NCBI GenBank assembly: GCA_037157565.1
Contig: JAZHRO010000003.1
Span: 68,326,501-68,390,500, forward strand
Origin: Thalassia testudinum
Lineage: Eukaryota; Streptophyta; Magnoliopsida; Alismatales; Hydrocharitaceae
Direction: 5' to 3'
Length of the DNA stretch: 64,000 bases
Positions 10,406-23,584 of the stretch are shown piece after piece. The notes below the pieces were generated by a model. It searched no databases and had not been told where the DNA came from. It was given only the letters and a program-made list of their open reading frames with translations. The position numbers and the translations under genes were made by a program. Position 1 is the first letter of the stretch, and each line of letters starts with the position of its first letter.

Positions 10406-13400
10406 TGGTCGTTTCTCACCTCAACTCAATTAATTAAGTTAATTTTACTTAATTATGAGTAGAGAAAAGTAACTTAGGTTAACTCGAAATTGTGTCATTT
10501 AGTAGTATAGGGTCGAATTAACTTAACATTTTAGAATTTTTTAACTAGTTGAGTCCAGGTTGTTCACTGGGAGGTATAATTCATTCTAAATTCACTAATT
10601 AACTTTATTTTTCTTATAAGTTTAGGAGGTATAATTAAGTTAATTATAGAAACATGAATTTTGCAAAAATTGATTTAATTTGAAGTAACATGCAAAATCC
10701 CATATGAAATTTCATTTACAACATTTATTTCAAAAGATTTCAAGGCAAATAAGAGTTTATATATTCAAAACATGCCTTATTACAACAATTAAAAACAAGA
10801 AAAATTAAAAATATAACAAAAGAATTATTTTCTCTTCGGCCTTTCTTTCTCTCTTTCTTTTATCTCTTCCTTCCTTCCTCTTCTCTGCTTTATTTCCTTT
10901 ATTCTATTTATTCTTTATTTATTCTTTTTTTTTTATTTCTCTCTTATTCTCTGGAGCTCTTTCTTTCTACTCCTGCCTTCTTCTTCTCCCTTAGTCTTCT
11001 TCTTCTGTATTTTCCTTAGCGCCTGTTCCTTCTTCTTTCTTTCTCTCTTTACCTTCCTTTCCCTTGTTCCCTTAGCCTTCAGCTTTCTTTCTTTGCTTAA
11101 CTCTTAATGATTTTCTCTTTCAGTACTTAGCTTTTAGCCTTCAACACTTATTTTCTATAGATCCTTTCTTTCCTTCATTCCTTTCAGCTAAACCAGGATT
11201 TTCCTTTAACCAAAAATTGGTTTAAGGTTTACGGCGAGATTCTTTTGAGGATACACAACACCCTGAGAAGGGTGGGACCAGACCCTACTTGGTCCTCACC
11301 TTATTTGATTATGGTTCATTTTTGGTTTTTCTTCTTTCTCGAGCCGAACCGGCCCAACCACCTCCTAGGCCTTGCCCTCCCAGGGCCACATCGCACACAC
11401 GCCCACTCGAGTGCACACCCGCAGGCGCACACACCTGCACACACACACGTTATGCTCAAATGGTCAGAGGTTCTTTTCGCGCAGAGTGCTTGACGACTGC
11501 TGAGCCTTAAACACAAAAATGCTTTATACCTATGCACGCATTCAACAACTTTCGATGTGGGACTTTGTTTTCCCCCTCCAAACCCAACTTCAAGTGAGGA
11601 TTTCTCCCTACTCAGAGCTCCAAATCAAGCGATTCAAAGCTTAATGGAAAGCTCTAAGGTAGCTCTACAAGATTACAGGGTCAATTTTAAGTTAAGAGGA
11701 TGTTTTCCTCTTTGATTTGAAGAGTGAATCTAGAGGGTTCCAATGGGTTATATAGCCTAGAAATAGAGGTCATGCTTACAGAGCCCTTAAATTGGACTTT
11801 AGCTCTTAGCTATGGGTCTAAATAAGTTCTACAGGTAATTCCACGGTTGCAGGTAATGGTTCTAAAGCTATTAATGCTTCAGGAGCTGCAGAGAAGCTTC
11901 AAGCTTCTCTGAAAGCTTCAGAAATCAGATTTAAACATCAAAAATGTGCAACAGACAGCTAAGAACATTCTTAGTCGATTTCAACAAATTCTCAGGGTTG
12001 TTACAAATTGATCTGGGTAGGATTTGAGATCAAATCTCAACAAAGAGCCACTACCATCAATTTGGGTTTGAAAATAACCAAACTGGCAATTTATGAATTC
12101 CAACAGATTTACAAGTCTGAGCTCAATTAAATCATTCTAAAATCATTCAATAGATTCTCACAGACATTTCTAACTCCTTAATTTCTTAGATTGAACTCGG
12201 AATGAAGATCTCAACCTCAGTTTGACTGTGAAGCTTGAAATTTTGACTTTCTGATTTAAGCTTCTTTTCACAAAATTGACACATTAAACAAAATCCTCTC
12301 AACCTCAGAAATCTTCCCAATCCCTTAATCAGGTGTTCTAACCGAAAAATATAGCGTTTCAGGCTCATCGCATGAACTCTAAAAGCACTTTGTTCGTCAG
12401 AATGATAGGGAGGTTTCTACACTAAATTGAAGTCAGGAATAGTGCACTGAAGCTTTTAGATTCTTTAAATGCCTCTTTAAAGCTTCTGTGCAAGCTTCTC
12501 CAACTCCACCGGAGTTGGAGAAGAAAACATCTCACTCTGAGCTCCAGTGGCTAAAATTCCAAATAAAAGGCCTCAAACTACTCTATGATCAATAAAACAT
12601 CAATCTGGAGCTTCTCAGGAAATTTTATAGGCTGAAGCTCAATAATGACTTGCTGGAGCTCGCCAGAGCTCCGGTGAGTCCAGAAAAATGCAAATTATGT
12701 TCAAAATGGTGAATTTATGCCATTTTTGATCTGAAAAGGATCCTGAGGTTGCAAGGAACCTCAGAATCACATTTAATTCCTCTTTAATTTGTTACATGAA
12801 TGATTAATCGGTGGAATTGGTTTGAATGTAATCTGAGTTGTTTGATGCCCAGGACTTGGTCTCCCACTCAAATGAGTGGTTGAGACAAGTCAATAGATGT
12901 TTATGATCATAAAAACTTAATAAATTTAAAGTTTTAACTACTCCTAAGCCGCCATTGAAAGCAAGCTTAGGAGCTTAAATAGAATTACGCTTTTATGTCA
13001 GAGTTGATAATTATTCAAATTAAGGTGTGGAATAGGGTCCTCAGATGATGAGTAAGTGATGAAGAACCCTATGAATGTGAATCTAAGCTTAGCTACTGCC
13101 GCCATGGACAGCAACAGTAGCTTTTGAAGGTGAATATGATTTAGGCGATTAAGTGATAGAATTAGTGTTTTAATGAGTTAGAAGTGATCATGAGTGATAG
13201 AAGAAGGTGATCAGCGAATTCAAAAGACAAGACAAGAGTTCCAGTAAGCTCAAGGAGCTCGTTGGAGTCGAAGAAGATAAACTCTGAAATCTGACATTAA
13301 GCTAAACTAACTAACTAACTACCTAGACTACTCCTACTCCTACTCCTACCAACTGTTACCTGGAAGAAGGAGGTAAAGGGACTCCGTTGACGGTTGATGA

Positions 13401-14433
13401 TGGAGGACGAAATTTGAGGGTATTGAGGAAGATCTCCAATGGGCAAAAATGGATGGAGCAGAGGATCTCCTTGGTCAACACCTTTGTCCAGAGATGCGGC
13501 AGACCTTAGTGAAGTTCCTAAGCTGATCAGGATGGATGGAGGAAGTCAGAGATTGATGTGGAAGATCGCCAGAGTTGCAGACGAATAGCCTTTTGGATCA
13601 GCTTAGTGATAGAAGAGGGAAGGGAGCCAACTTACCAGAAATCAAGGGGGTGGGGGTCTATTTATAGTTGACGGTGATGAAGAGGGCGGCAGAGTCTGGA
13701 CGTGTGAGAAGCTAGAGGAGGTTAACCACTGGCATCATCTCCAACAATGATGAGGTTAACTCCCATCTAAAATTAGGATTAAAGAATCATCCAAACCGAT
13801 GGATGAGAATGGGATGGTGATCACAAGCTCCAAGAGCTTGGAGAAGGTGGAACAACATCGGATGTGCGGTGATCGAGCAGTGGAAACACCCTCTGTCGTC
13901 AGCCGTCCAACCAGCAGAGGGAAGAAGAAGAAGAAGATAGGGACCTTTGTGCAATGAAACCTAAGGACCTATAAGAAAACTAAGGACCTGATTGAAATGA
14001 GTAGTAAGGATCTAAATGCAAACTCAGGTTTTAGAGGTTTATTTTAACTTAGATCTTTTTCAACTTTTTATATATGATTATAAATAAGGTAATTATTATG
14101 TTTACACCTTGAAATTACATTTTTTACCTTTTTAGGTTAATTTATTAAATTAGGTAAAGGTACTTAAGTTATTATATACTTAGGTATGCATTATGCTTAA
14201 GTTAATTAACTTATTAATTAAAGGAATGATTGATAAAATATCGAGTCCAATTATTAATCAGATTAGTAATAATATTAAGTGAATGATAAAATAGCATTTT
14301 TAACTTATTTTAAGGTCCTTTACTATATATCCCTTATTTTATAATTAACCCATATATGCTCATATCCTTAGCTAATTAACTAGGAAGACTAGTTAATTAG
14401 GGGTAATTAGAGATCATGATGAGTCTCTCATCA
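10406..14433 (-). mobile_element. 3' LTR of element C (4.0 kb)
   Basis: On the minus strand it starts TGATGAGAGACTCATCA (14433) and ends ..GAAACGACCA (10406). The LTR is unusually long. It holds a pyrimidine-rich tract of about 270 bp (10830-11100), a GC-rich block (11330-11460), many GAGCTTC-type words (11880-12660) and an AT-rich end (14040-14430). A TATA box reads CTATAAATA on the minus strand at 13667-13659. All open frames inside are short and unsupported. Confidence 0.9.
13659..13667 (-). promoter_or_regulatory. TATA box in the 3' LTR of C
   Basis: The minus strand reads CTATAAATA, followed by a C-rich segment. The same place in the 5' LTR (26866-26858) reads CTATAAATC. Confidence 0.6.
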
Positions 14434-16566
14434 TACCCCCAAGCCAAAGTTTTGCTAGTCCCTAACAAAATTAACTAAAGATATTATGATTTAAAGCACT
14501 TGGTTCTAAATTAAAATAAATAACTATGTAGAGGAAAGCTTAGGTCAGAAAAAATTCTAAGTTTAATGTAAATAATTAATATATAGACCACTTGTGAAAA
14601 TGTTCTTACTTAGACTTATACTTATAACATTTTCAAAACACACTTAAAATAATGTTGTTAACAAGAATTTTGTTAAGAATTAGAATTCTCAAAATTCTCT
14701 TTTTCCTTTGTAACTATTCTTATCTCAAATTAAAATACAAAGTGTTTTAAGGAAACAAAACTTAAGTGTTGGAAATCAAATTTTAACTCAAAAACTCAAT
14801 AGATTTAAGTTAATCCTTTGTTTATGATATTTGACTTTGATCAATATAAGTTTAAGCAAATCAACCAGATACTCATTATTAATCAAACTTAGAGTAGTAA
14901 AACTCTAATTTACTAGCCTACAGCACTAAAAACAACTTCAGACCTAGGATTCTATCAATTCTTCTCCTTTATGTCTCAACTTAAAATCCTCAAAACCTGA
15001 TTTCTTAGGCTTCATTGCCCAATACCAAGGTTCATTAGCTATGATTTTAAAACATCTGTGCTTAGTGAAGAGAATTGTCCTAAACGCATCCAAAGTTGCA
15101 AAAATCTAGATCTTAAGACATCAATTTCCAATCCCAATTATTCCAATTCAAGCCTTTGGCTTGGCCTTACTCAGGTTTGGTTGCTTTCTCCTCACCAGTT
15201 TTCTATCCCGAGGTCAACACTTTTTATGTATATCGCCCCGGTGGACCACTAGGTCTCTTGTTCCTAATATTTTTATTTCCATATTTTTTTCACTTTTTCT
15301 ATAGGTTAGAACACCCATATGTAGTGAGGTGTTTATTTATTTGGTGGAAGGAAGGGTAGCATTCATTTGTATTGAGATGCTTTATTTTATTATGGAAATC
15401 TACAAAAGCACCGATTTGTAACAAGGCACTTAACTGCAAGGTGTTTTATTATTATTTTTCTTTCTTCTTTTTATTCCCCCCTTCTAATTTTTCTTACTAT
15501 CATAATTCTCCAAATCCGTTTTCTAGGTGAGTGGCACATCCTTGACCCTTTCAAGAATCACCCCATAGAAATCCTTGGACTAAAGTGGATTCAGAACTGA
15601 TCTCTTAACCTCTATGTTTTAACTGTCTCAGATGCCAACAAGACAATTCTAATTGATAAAATCAAATTTTCAAAAGCAGAAGGATTACTTAATCTAATTG
15701 ATTAGAAAGTTAATTTAACCCCAAAGGTTAAGTTTAAATCTTAATACACATAGTTTCTTAATTCAAGGTAAGAATAGAAAAGCAAAGCTTTAAAAGATTT
15801 AAAGATTCCTAATTCAAATAAAATCTTGTTTAAAAATTTTAAAAACAAACTGTGTTTTTACAAAATGTTTAAGTAAAAATCTAACCAAGAATTGAATGCT
15901 CTTAAATATTCTATATATATATTTTATATACATTTTTAGTTTCTGACCTAAAAGAAAATTAAGCTCTTAATTATAATATATACATATTCTTATTTTCTTC
16001 TTTATTAAAGATGAATATATCCCTATTACTATTTTTATGAATTTTCATTTTTCAAATTTTTGTATTTATATATTTTTGTTTTTATGTTTATAAGGTTTTC
16101 CAATTTTTATGAATTTAAAATTTTTCAAATCTTTATGAAATTTTTTTGACTTTAAAATTTTTTTATCATTTTTGGAATTTATATTTTTTTAAATTTCGTG
16201 CATATTTAATTTTAATGATTTTTTTTATTTCTTTATCTATTTTCACACACTTAAAGTGAAAATTTCACTTCAACACCCCCCCAAGCCAAGAATTTACAAT
16301 GTCCTCATTGTAAGAAGGGTGAAAAGATATTACACTTCATTTAGTATAGGGTGATGGAAGGAGTTGAATAGAGGAGATCAAAGATCTTTGTGTGAATGAT
16401 TTCAAGTCTGACTAAAGGTTAGAGTGGTCAGTCGGACTAAATGAAGGTAATCAGTAAAATATGAAGTGAAAGATCAGAGAAAGTGTAGAAGAAAATCAAA
16501 AGGTATAAAATAGGAAACAACTATGTACAAATATGGTGATTGGATGGCAAGAGAAACCCTAGTGGA
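14434..16566 (-). other. 3' noncoding region of element C with two purine-rich tracts
   Basis: About 2.1 kb without coding signal, strongly AT-rich between 15760 and 16230. On the minus strand it starts just after integrase with a motif carrying ACAATGAGGACATTG and GGCTTGGGGGGGTG (16311-16274). It ends with the polypurine tract GGCTTGGGGGTA (14445-14434) touching the LTR; the word GGGACTAGCAAAA lies just before it. Three related blocks with GAGGTGTTTATTT / GAGATGCTTTATTTT / AAGGTGTTTTATT (plus strand, 15327, 15375, 15438) form a short imperfect repeat. I see no env-like frame. Confidence 0.7.
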
Positions 16567-18063
16567 GCATGTAACATTCTCCAACAAGACCCAAAGGATG
16601 TGATTCCAAGAAAGGTTTTAAACATTGACCATTGACTTTGAAGGGTTGATCCTTATTGGGTTCAGTAATTCGATAGCTCCGCTGTCGAAGACTCCAACTA
16701 CAATAAATGGTCCTTGCCATTTAGATCTAAGTTTACCAGGGAAGAGCTTCAAACAGGCATCAAACAACAACACCTTCTGACCAGGTGAAAAGGATTTGTG
16801 GGAAATGAATTTGTCGCAGAAGGCTTTAAGTTTCTCCTTATACAGCTTTGAACTCTCATAGGAATCATGACGTAATTCCTCAATTTTGCTAAGCTGTAAC
16901 CTACGATTTTCACCAGCCTTCGCGAGGTCTAAATTACAGGCTTTAATTGCCCAATAGGCCTTGTGTTCAATTTCTACGGGAAGATGACAGGGTTTCTCCT
17001 AAACAAGTCTATATGGTGACATGCCTATTGGTGTTTTATGGGCAGCCCTATAAGCCCACAAAGCCTCATCTAAACAGGAAGACCAATCCTTCCTATCAGT
17101 TCAGATTGTCATTTGAAGGATCTTTTTGATCTCCCGATTAGAGACCTCGGTTTGCCAATTAGTCTGGGGATGATAAGGTGTAGAAATATGATGTGTAACC
17201 CCATATTTTCTAAGTAAAGTTCTAAACTGGGCATTAAAAAAATGGAAACTACTGTCAGAAATGATAGCACGAGGTACCCCAAAACGAGCGATAATGTGAC
17301 TCTGTATAAAAAGAATGACAACTCGATGGTCGTTTGTGCGTGTAGGTTTGGCTTCAATGCAACGAGAAACATAATCGACAGTAAGTAAAATATAATGGAA
17401 GCCAAAAGATTCAAAGGCATAAAGTCTATGCCCCATAAAGTCTGCCCAAATATACGACGAAAATGGACCCATAAAGTCTATGCCCCAAATATTAAAGATT
17501 TCATAGACTATAATCAGGTTCAAAGGCATCATGTCTTTTCGTGACATGCCACAAAGTGTTTGGTAGTGACTACATGCCTTACAATAAGTCTGAGAATCAG
17601 TAAATAACATGGGCCAATAAAACCTGCATTGCAAAACTTTTGCAGTGATCTTTCTACCAGAAAAGTGACCACCACAAGCCTGGTCATGACGAAAAGATAG
17701 GATAGAATCAATATCAGAAGAGGTGACACAACGCCTGATGATTTGATCATTACAGAGTCGAAAAGGATATGGATCTTCCCAAAAATAGTATTTGGCTTCT
17801 GCTTTGAGTAGTGATTTGCGATTCCCGTCCCAGTCTGGTGGGAATTGATGTGTAACCAAATAATTAACAATATCTGCATACCAAGGAAGATCTGTGGATA
17901 TAGTCAAAAGATGTTCATCAGGGAAGTGTTCAGTGATTGGAGGAGATGATTTGATTGTATTAGAAGGAAGAAGGGAAAGATGATCTGCAACAACATTTTG
18001 CCTACCCACCTTATCATGAATTTCTAGGTCAAATTCTTGCAAAAGTAAGATCCATCTGATCAA
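16567..18063 (-). pseudogene. int: Integrase of element C (with the RNase H end)
   Basis: The longest open part, 17101-18063 (320 codons), begins in the end of RNase H ([15 protein letters not shown]). It runs through the zinc-binding HHCC region (H at [11 protein letters not shown] at CKACSHYQ, in which the second cysteine of CxxC is replaced by H) into the catalytic core [30 protein letters not shown]. Downstream frames (to about 16567) carry the C-terminal domain with LFPGKLRSKWQGPF, a standard Athila feature. The usual D-G-G around the second catalytic Asp is changed to DSS. Compared with E there are about 15 extra residues after GPFSS, where a 17-bp sequence is duplicated (17418-17434 and 17470-17486). 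Stops break the frame after 17101. Confidence 0.88.
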
Positions 18064-18456
18064 CCTAGGTTTCGTGTCCTTCTTAGATAGAAGGTGTCAG
18101 ATAGCTGAGTGATCAGAGTACACTATGATTTGAGATTCGAGTATACAAGATCTGAACTTTTCTAATCCAAATACTATTGCTAGTAACTCTTTCTCTGTAA
18201 CTATGTGATTTCTTTATGTCTCATTCAATGTTTTACTAGCTTAGGAAATTACCATCGGATTCTTCTCAATTTTCTGTCCTAAAATAGCTCCTATTGCATA
18301 ATCTAATGCATCGCACATGATTTCAAATGGTAAATCCCAATTAGGTGGTTGCAAAATTGGTGTCTGTGTAACTTTGTCTCTCAAAGTTTCAAATGCTATA
18401 ATACACTCCTCACTCATCTCAAAAGTCACATCCTTTGTGAGGAGGTTTGTGAGTGG
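18060..18456 (-). pseudogene. RNase H domain of element C
   Basis: Frames at 18241-18429 and just beyond encode FEIMCDALDYAIGAILGQKI, matching [13 protein letters not shown] of E. A stop then breaks the frame. Further minus-strand segments carry [17 protein letters not shown] and YSDHSAI, which hold later acidic residues of the active site. In the family this domain removes the RNA strand during reverse transcription. At the first catalytic Asp the motif is D-A-L-D rather than D-A-S-D. Several stops make it inactive. Confidence 0.8.
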
Positions 18457-19272
18457 TCAAGCAATTTTTGAAAAATCAAGAATGAATCTCCTATAAAATC
18501 CCACAAGCCTGAGAAATAATCTAATGCCTTTGATCGAGTTAGGAATTGGAAGATTTGCAACTTGATTGATCTTAGCTCGTTCTACTTGGATACCCTGCTC
18601 AGATACGAGGTGGCCAAGTACTATGCCCTCTGGAATCACAAAATGGCTCTTCTCCCAACTAAGGACAAGGTTTACTTCAATGCATCTTTCTAAAATCTTC
18701 GACAAATTATCCAACCAAATATCAAATGTCTCCTCGAAGACTAAAAAGTCATCCATAAAATCCTCCATAAATTCACCCACCATTTCGGTAAAAATGGCTA
18801 ACATGCAATGCTAAAAAGTTGTGGCTGCATTGCAAAGACCAAATGGCGTTCTTTGGAAAGCAAAGGTTCCGAAGGGCCAGGTGAAAGTCGTTTTCTCTTG
18901 ATCTTCAGGATAAATTGCAACCTGATTATATCTAGAGTAACCATCTAAGAAGCAGAAGAACCTATTACCAGCTAATCTCTCAAGGATTTGATCAATGAAT
19001 GGTAAAGGAAACTGGTCCTTCTTTGTAGCAGTATTCAACTTACCATAATCAATGCAAACCCGCCATGAATTCGCAATTCGTGTGGGAATGGTTTCTCCAG
19101 ATTCAGTTTTGATTATGGTGAGTCATGCCTTTTTGGGTACCACTTGAATTAGACTCATGCAAGGGCTATCGGATATGGGATAGATAATGACAGCATCAAG
19201 CCACTTGATTATTTCTTTCTTAACACCCTCCTTTAAATTTGGATTTAGATGTCATTGAGATTCTCTTGAAGG
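18457..19272 (-). pseudogene. rt: Reverse transcriptase of element C
   Basis: Two open segments (18811-19038 and 18457-18804) cover the palm and thumb: ATKKDQFPLPFIDQ, FFCFLDGYS, FTWPFGTFAFQRTPFGLCNA, then the catalytic box FMDDFLVF (equivalent to YxDD) and KSHFVIPEGIVLGH. A stop separates the two segments next to the ATTF motif. The upstream fingers region (19040-19272) is only visible in fragments. Sequence and order match the E copy closely. Confidence 0.88.
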
Positions 19273-20130
19273 TCATGCCCCATCTTCTATATAGATGCGA
19301 TGGGTACAAAAATTGGGGCTAATCCCGGTGAGATCATGTAGAGTCCATCCAATTGCCTTCTTGTGATCTCGAAGAACCTTGATCAATTTAGATTCTTGTG
19401 ATTCAGATAGATGAGAAATGATTATTACATGATATGTTTGATCAGATTCGAGATATACATATTTAAGATTGTCAGGCAATGGTTTCAATTCAAGTACAGG
19501 ATTAGAATCAACAGCAAGATTTAGGGTGGGATTTTCAATTGTGAAAAGTGAATTAGATGATTTAGATTCAGATTCAGATTCAGATTCGGGATTTAGTAGA
19601 GATTCCAATAACATGATTCCGTTACTTTAAGGGTATGGAATATCAAAAGGTGTGCTCTCTAGTTCTAAAGAACTAATGTCATCCTCAAAAGCTACTATAG
19701 ATTTTATTTCCTCAATCCATTCACAATCAAATCCACTAGAAGCTCTAAATATATCTAACTTAATTGTCTTCTCCCCAAATTTCAATTCAATATTTCCTGA
19801 TTCACAATCAATGTTGGCTTTTGCAATAGCCAAGAAGGGTCTCCCCAAGATAATTGGTGTGTGGCTAATGTATTCGGGTATTTCCAAATCAAGAACAATA
19901 AAATCTATAGGGAAGTAAAAATCTTGAACTCTCACAATAACATCATCCAACATTCCTTTAGGTGACTTAATAGATCTATCAGCTAATTGTAAAGTCACAT
20001 TGGCAGACTTAAGGTTTTCTATTTTAAAGTGTTTTACCAAAGAGAAAGGAATGAGGTTAATAGAAGCTCCTAAATCTAGGAGAACTCTATCAAAACATAG
20101 ACCCCAATTATACAGGAAATAAATGGAGAT
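19273..20130 (-). pseudogene. pro: Protease and protease-RT linker of element C
   Basis: The minus-strand frame at 19627-20040, with 30 codons upstream, encodes the retropepsin: VLLDLGASINLIP (catalytic Asp intact, about 20090), VTLQLADRSIKSPKG, DFIVLDLEIPE, and HTPIILGRPFLA. The following frame (19273-19614) has the Athila linker LELKPLPDNLKYVYLE and KKAIGWTLHDL leading into RT. A Ser/Glu repeat (SESESESK) near 19560 reflects a GATTCA microsatellite. At least one stop separates the two parts. Confidence 0.88.
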
Positions 20131-21016
20131 CTTGGGTCTTTCTTTTTCAGAGGAAGTGTACTTGAAATAATAGAGCTCACAAGCTCTGAAAGTACAACAG
20201 TATTTCCTTTCTTCAGCTTATGCTTAGGAGTACACAATTCCTTAAGAAATCTTGTGTAAGTCAGAATGTGTTTGATAGCATCTAGGAGTGGGATATTAAT
20301 GTGTACCTATTCAAAAATCTTAATCAAATCTTCGTCTAATGTAACAGGTTATTTTTATTTCCTAGTCTTCTTCAAATCTTCTAGGAATGGGATGAGGATT
20401 TCTTGTTCTACTAAGGTATTTCCCTAATCTCACGAATTAGCGGGAATTGCGGGATCAGGTTCTGCACCTCTTCCAGGTGTAGAAATAGGGGTTGATCTAG
20501 ATGTACTAAGGTCTTGGGAGAGGTTCATTGGATAAACTAGATCCCTAGTGGAAGTTCCACGGCAGGTTGTAAAAGAGTTAATACCTGCATGAGAAGAAGC
20601 AGCTGATGAAGAAGAAGATGCTTGCGTACTTTGGAAAGATGAATTATTGATTAATGGTTGATTCAAAATTGATTGCTGTTGATTTGAATATTCAAAATCA
20701 TGATTAGAAATAGGTGGATTCAGATTTGGATTTAGATTTGGATTTAGGGGTAATTGATTAAGAAGATGAACGTGTCCTTGATTCGAATTTTGAACTCCTA
20801 GGTGTTGTCTTTGTTGGATATTCCTAGGGTTTGGAATTGGCTGGGATGGAAGGGCCCTTAGCTGACGAGATTTAGCTAACTACATGATTTGACCCCTAAG
20901 ATTAGCCGATTCTACCAAACATTATCGTTGGACTTCAGCAAGAGCCTCAGCATTTTGTCGCTGGCTCTCAGTCACAGCTCTTAAAATTTGATGTAGCTGT
21001 GAATCTCTATTTAGCC
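20131..21016 (-). pseudogene. Gag-to-protease junction of element C, degenerate
   Basis: The minus-strand frames here are broken. They hold Asn/Gln/Pro-rich segments (NPNLNPNLNPP, and a Ser/Ala run SSSSSAASSHAG in 20430-20666) and a helix-like block at about 20880-21010. They correspond by position to the gag C-terminal and spacer region of E (44926-45205). The usual VTLRSGK junction motif is not clearly preserved. Confidence 0.6.
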
Positions 21017-22500
21017 CTACGGGTTTTGCGAACTCGTGTAAAATGGCCTCGCATTGTGTTGCTGAAATGACAATGTAGGCAGGTTTTGCCTAGTCTGAGT
21101 CAGATATGATGGTCTTTGTGTATGGTCAGACCAAGAGAAATTAGGGTGATTATGCCATCCAGGATTATAGGAATTCAAATATGGGTTTGATCTTGGTGTG
21201 TATCTTTGAATGGCATTTAAATCTAGAGGATAAGGCATGTTTTCTGCAAAAGATAAGGGTGGGGAAAAGGGTGGGTAAGATTGTGGGACAAAGGTCCCTC
21301 CTTGGGTTAGTGAAGGAGTAAATAGAAAACCCAAGGAAGATGGATCTTTAGAATCTAGATTATTCACAAATTCCCTCCCTACGAGAATTTGTGAAATAGG
21401 TAGATGCACGAGATTCATAGCAACTAGAGGTGTAAGAGTCTTCATCATATTTCTGATCTCATCGAGATGCTTTGGTACGATATCGACTTTGTCCAATTTT
21501 TTTGCAATTATCTCTAAGTCTTTTGATCTGGATGGGTTACCATTCTTGTGAATGCCCTTGTGTGGATTTTGATGATTCATGTTTGCACCCCACGTAAATT
21601 GCGACACTGATGCATTATTGATCGAGTTTTCCGCCATCCCTTCAAATAATTCTGAGGTGGATTCTGCATCGTAATTTAGGAAAGTTCCCTCCACAAGAGG
21701 CATCGACTAGATTACGAATGCCCTCTTGTAAACCATAGTAAAAGATATGCATGAGTTGCCAACGAGGGATGTCATGATGTGGGCTTTTCCTTTGCAATTC
21801 ATGGAAACATTCCCATGCTTCATGAATTGGTTTCCCTTGGTTTTGATTGAAAGTAGTAATAGCTCGCCTTAAAGCATTAATTCGACCAATTGGAAAGAAT
21901 TTCTTAAGAAAAGTAGATTCAAGTTCAGCCCAAGTTGAGATTGGTCTTGCAATAGTTCTATACCAATAAGCAGCCTTGTCTTTAAGGCTAAATGAGAACA
22001 TCTTCATTAGTAGGATTTCCCTATCTGATTTCGAGGTCCAAGAGTTTGAGATAAATTCTTTAGATGTTCTATATGCTGGAATGGATCCTCGGATGCAAAT
22101 CCATGAAAGTGAGGGATTAGACCAATGATATTCGGCTTTAATTTAGGATCATTTTCTCCAATTGGTATCCTAACATTAGGCTCTACTTGTGCATTAGATG
22201 GGTTATAGTAAAATCTAAGTAGCGGCCTTGGACGATTGATTGGTAAATCAGGGATGTCAAAACCCACCTCAGGTGGAGGTGGAGGATGGCTTTGAAGAGT
22301 CTGGAAATTATTTAAGGATGCTGTTAATAGATTGATCTGTCTAGTCTACTCAAGCATCCTAAGGTTCTAGTTCAGGAGTGCCTCATGAACATGAAAAGGT
22401 GGCATCTCCCCCTGACCAGAAAAGGAAGGGATCTCAAGATTTTGATTCTGCAACTGATCCATAGAAGTAGATGGATCAGATGGGAAAACCATTGGTTGCT
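21017..22500 (-). pseudogene. gag: Gag of element C
   Basis: Successive minus-strand frames (22367-22636, 22007-22267, 21642-22007, 21017-21703) give an Athila-type gag interrupted by stops and a frameshift. Recognisable blocks in order: IPHFHGFASEDPFQHIEHL, FSLKDKAAYWYRTIA, FLKKFFPIGRINALRR, PIHEAWECFHELQ, LVDASCGGNF, and the C-terminal motif YNPGWHNHPNFSW that is widespread in Athila/Tat gag. No zinc knuckle is seen, as is usual for the lineage. The start is probably a Met near 22490 (MVFPSDPS). Confidence 0.88.
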
Positions 22501-23560
22501 TATCTGTAACCAGCCTAGGATCACCTGTCAAAGATGGTGTAAGAGGCAGATGAAAGGTTTCCTCCTGTCCATAAAATGAAAAAAAAAAGCGCAAGTGCAC
22601 ACACACACCCAAAAAAGAAAAAAAACAGCGGCACAAAAACCTACAAAACAGTGCAAAGATGCAGGTTTTGCTCTTCTTTCAAAAGAAAGAAGAGATTCCT
22701 AAGATACGCAAAAGTAGTTTGATGCAAACAATAGAATAATAGTATCAAAATACGCATCCTAATCTATGTCTACGCAAGTGCGTATCCTTAAGGCTCAAAG
22801 GTCTAAGGTCTAGGATCGAGACAACTCACTACTGCCTCCCCAGGGCTCTAGTAGTGAGATAGACTTGTTGATCTTCGACTAATGCCCTAAGAGGTGCAAA
22901 GAGGAGAGATAGAAAAATAGACTCGTGTGACTCTAGTGGTCGCGCTGTGTGCATGATAGCATGCAACAGATGATAGCGATAGAAAAACCCGCACGCATTC
23001 TATAATCAGATTTAGTCACAATTTTTAACTTCCTCTTTTTAGTTAATCTTTTTCAAAAATATATCAATTGAATTACAATGGTTGCTTTTTAAGTCTTTTC
23101 AAACAAAATATGTGGTCTTTTATTAAAATCTCAAAAGATAGGTATCTACGCGATTTTTTTTTCTCATGTTTTCCCGCTGATGCGAGAAACATAGTAAAGA
23201 ATTTCCCGAGTCAGATTCGCAAGTATATTCTAGCAGGAAATGTACTCCTGAGAGTGTATGCTTATTATATGCTACTGCTAGTCAGATAGGATGTATTTTT
23301 GTATTTTTTTATTTTTTTAATGCAACAAATCAAAAGACTAAGACTAGAAATACTTACAAAAGAAGAGAAAAAGACAACAACAAAATCTCGCCTTCTCATG
23401 AGATCACCCGCGATGGTAAAGCTAAAAAGAAGATAGAAAACTAAACAAAACAAAATACAACTAATTAGAACAGCAACATTAAAAACAGAAATATAATCAC
23501 AAATACCTCCTAATTAGATAATTAAACCAACTTAAATTTTTAGTGAATTAAATAATTGCC
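22501..23560 (-). other. 5' leader of element C
   Basis: This is a noncoding stretch between the PBS and gag. It holds a poly-A/GT patch near 22580-22640 and an AT-rich block at 23020-23540. The short frames here (23068-23289, 23265-23453) have no recognisable motif. Confidence 0.6.
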
Positions 23561-23578
23561 TCCCCGGCAACGGTGCCA
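23561..23578 (-). other. Primer-binding site (tRNA-Asp) of element C
   Basis: The minus strand reads TGGCACCGTTGCCGGGGA, complementary to the 3' end of plant tRNA-Asp except one position. A 6-base spacer separates it from the 5' LTR at 23585. Confidence 0.88.
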
Positions 23579-23584
23579 TTAAAA

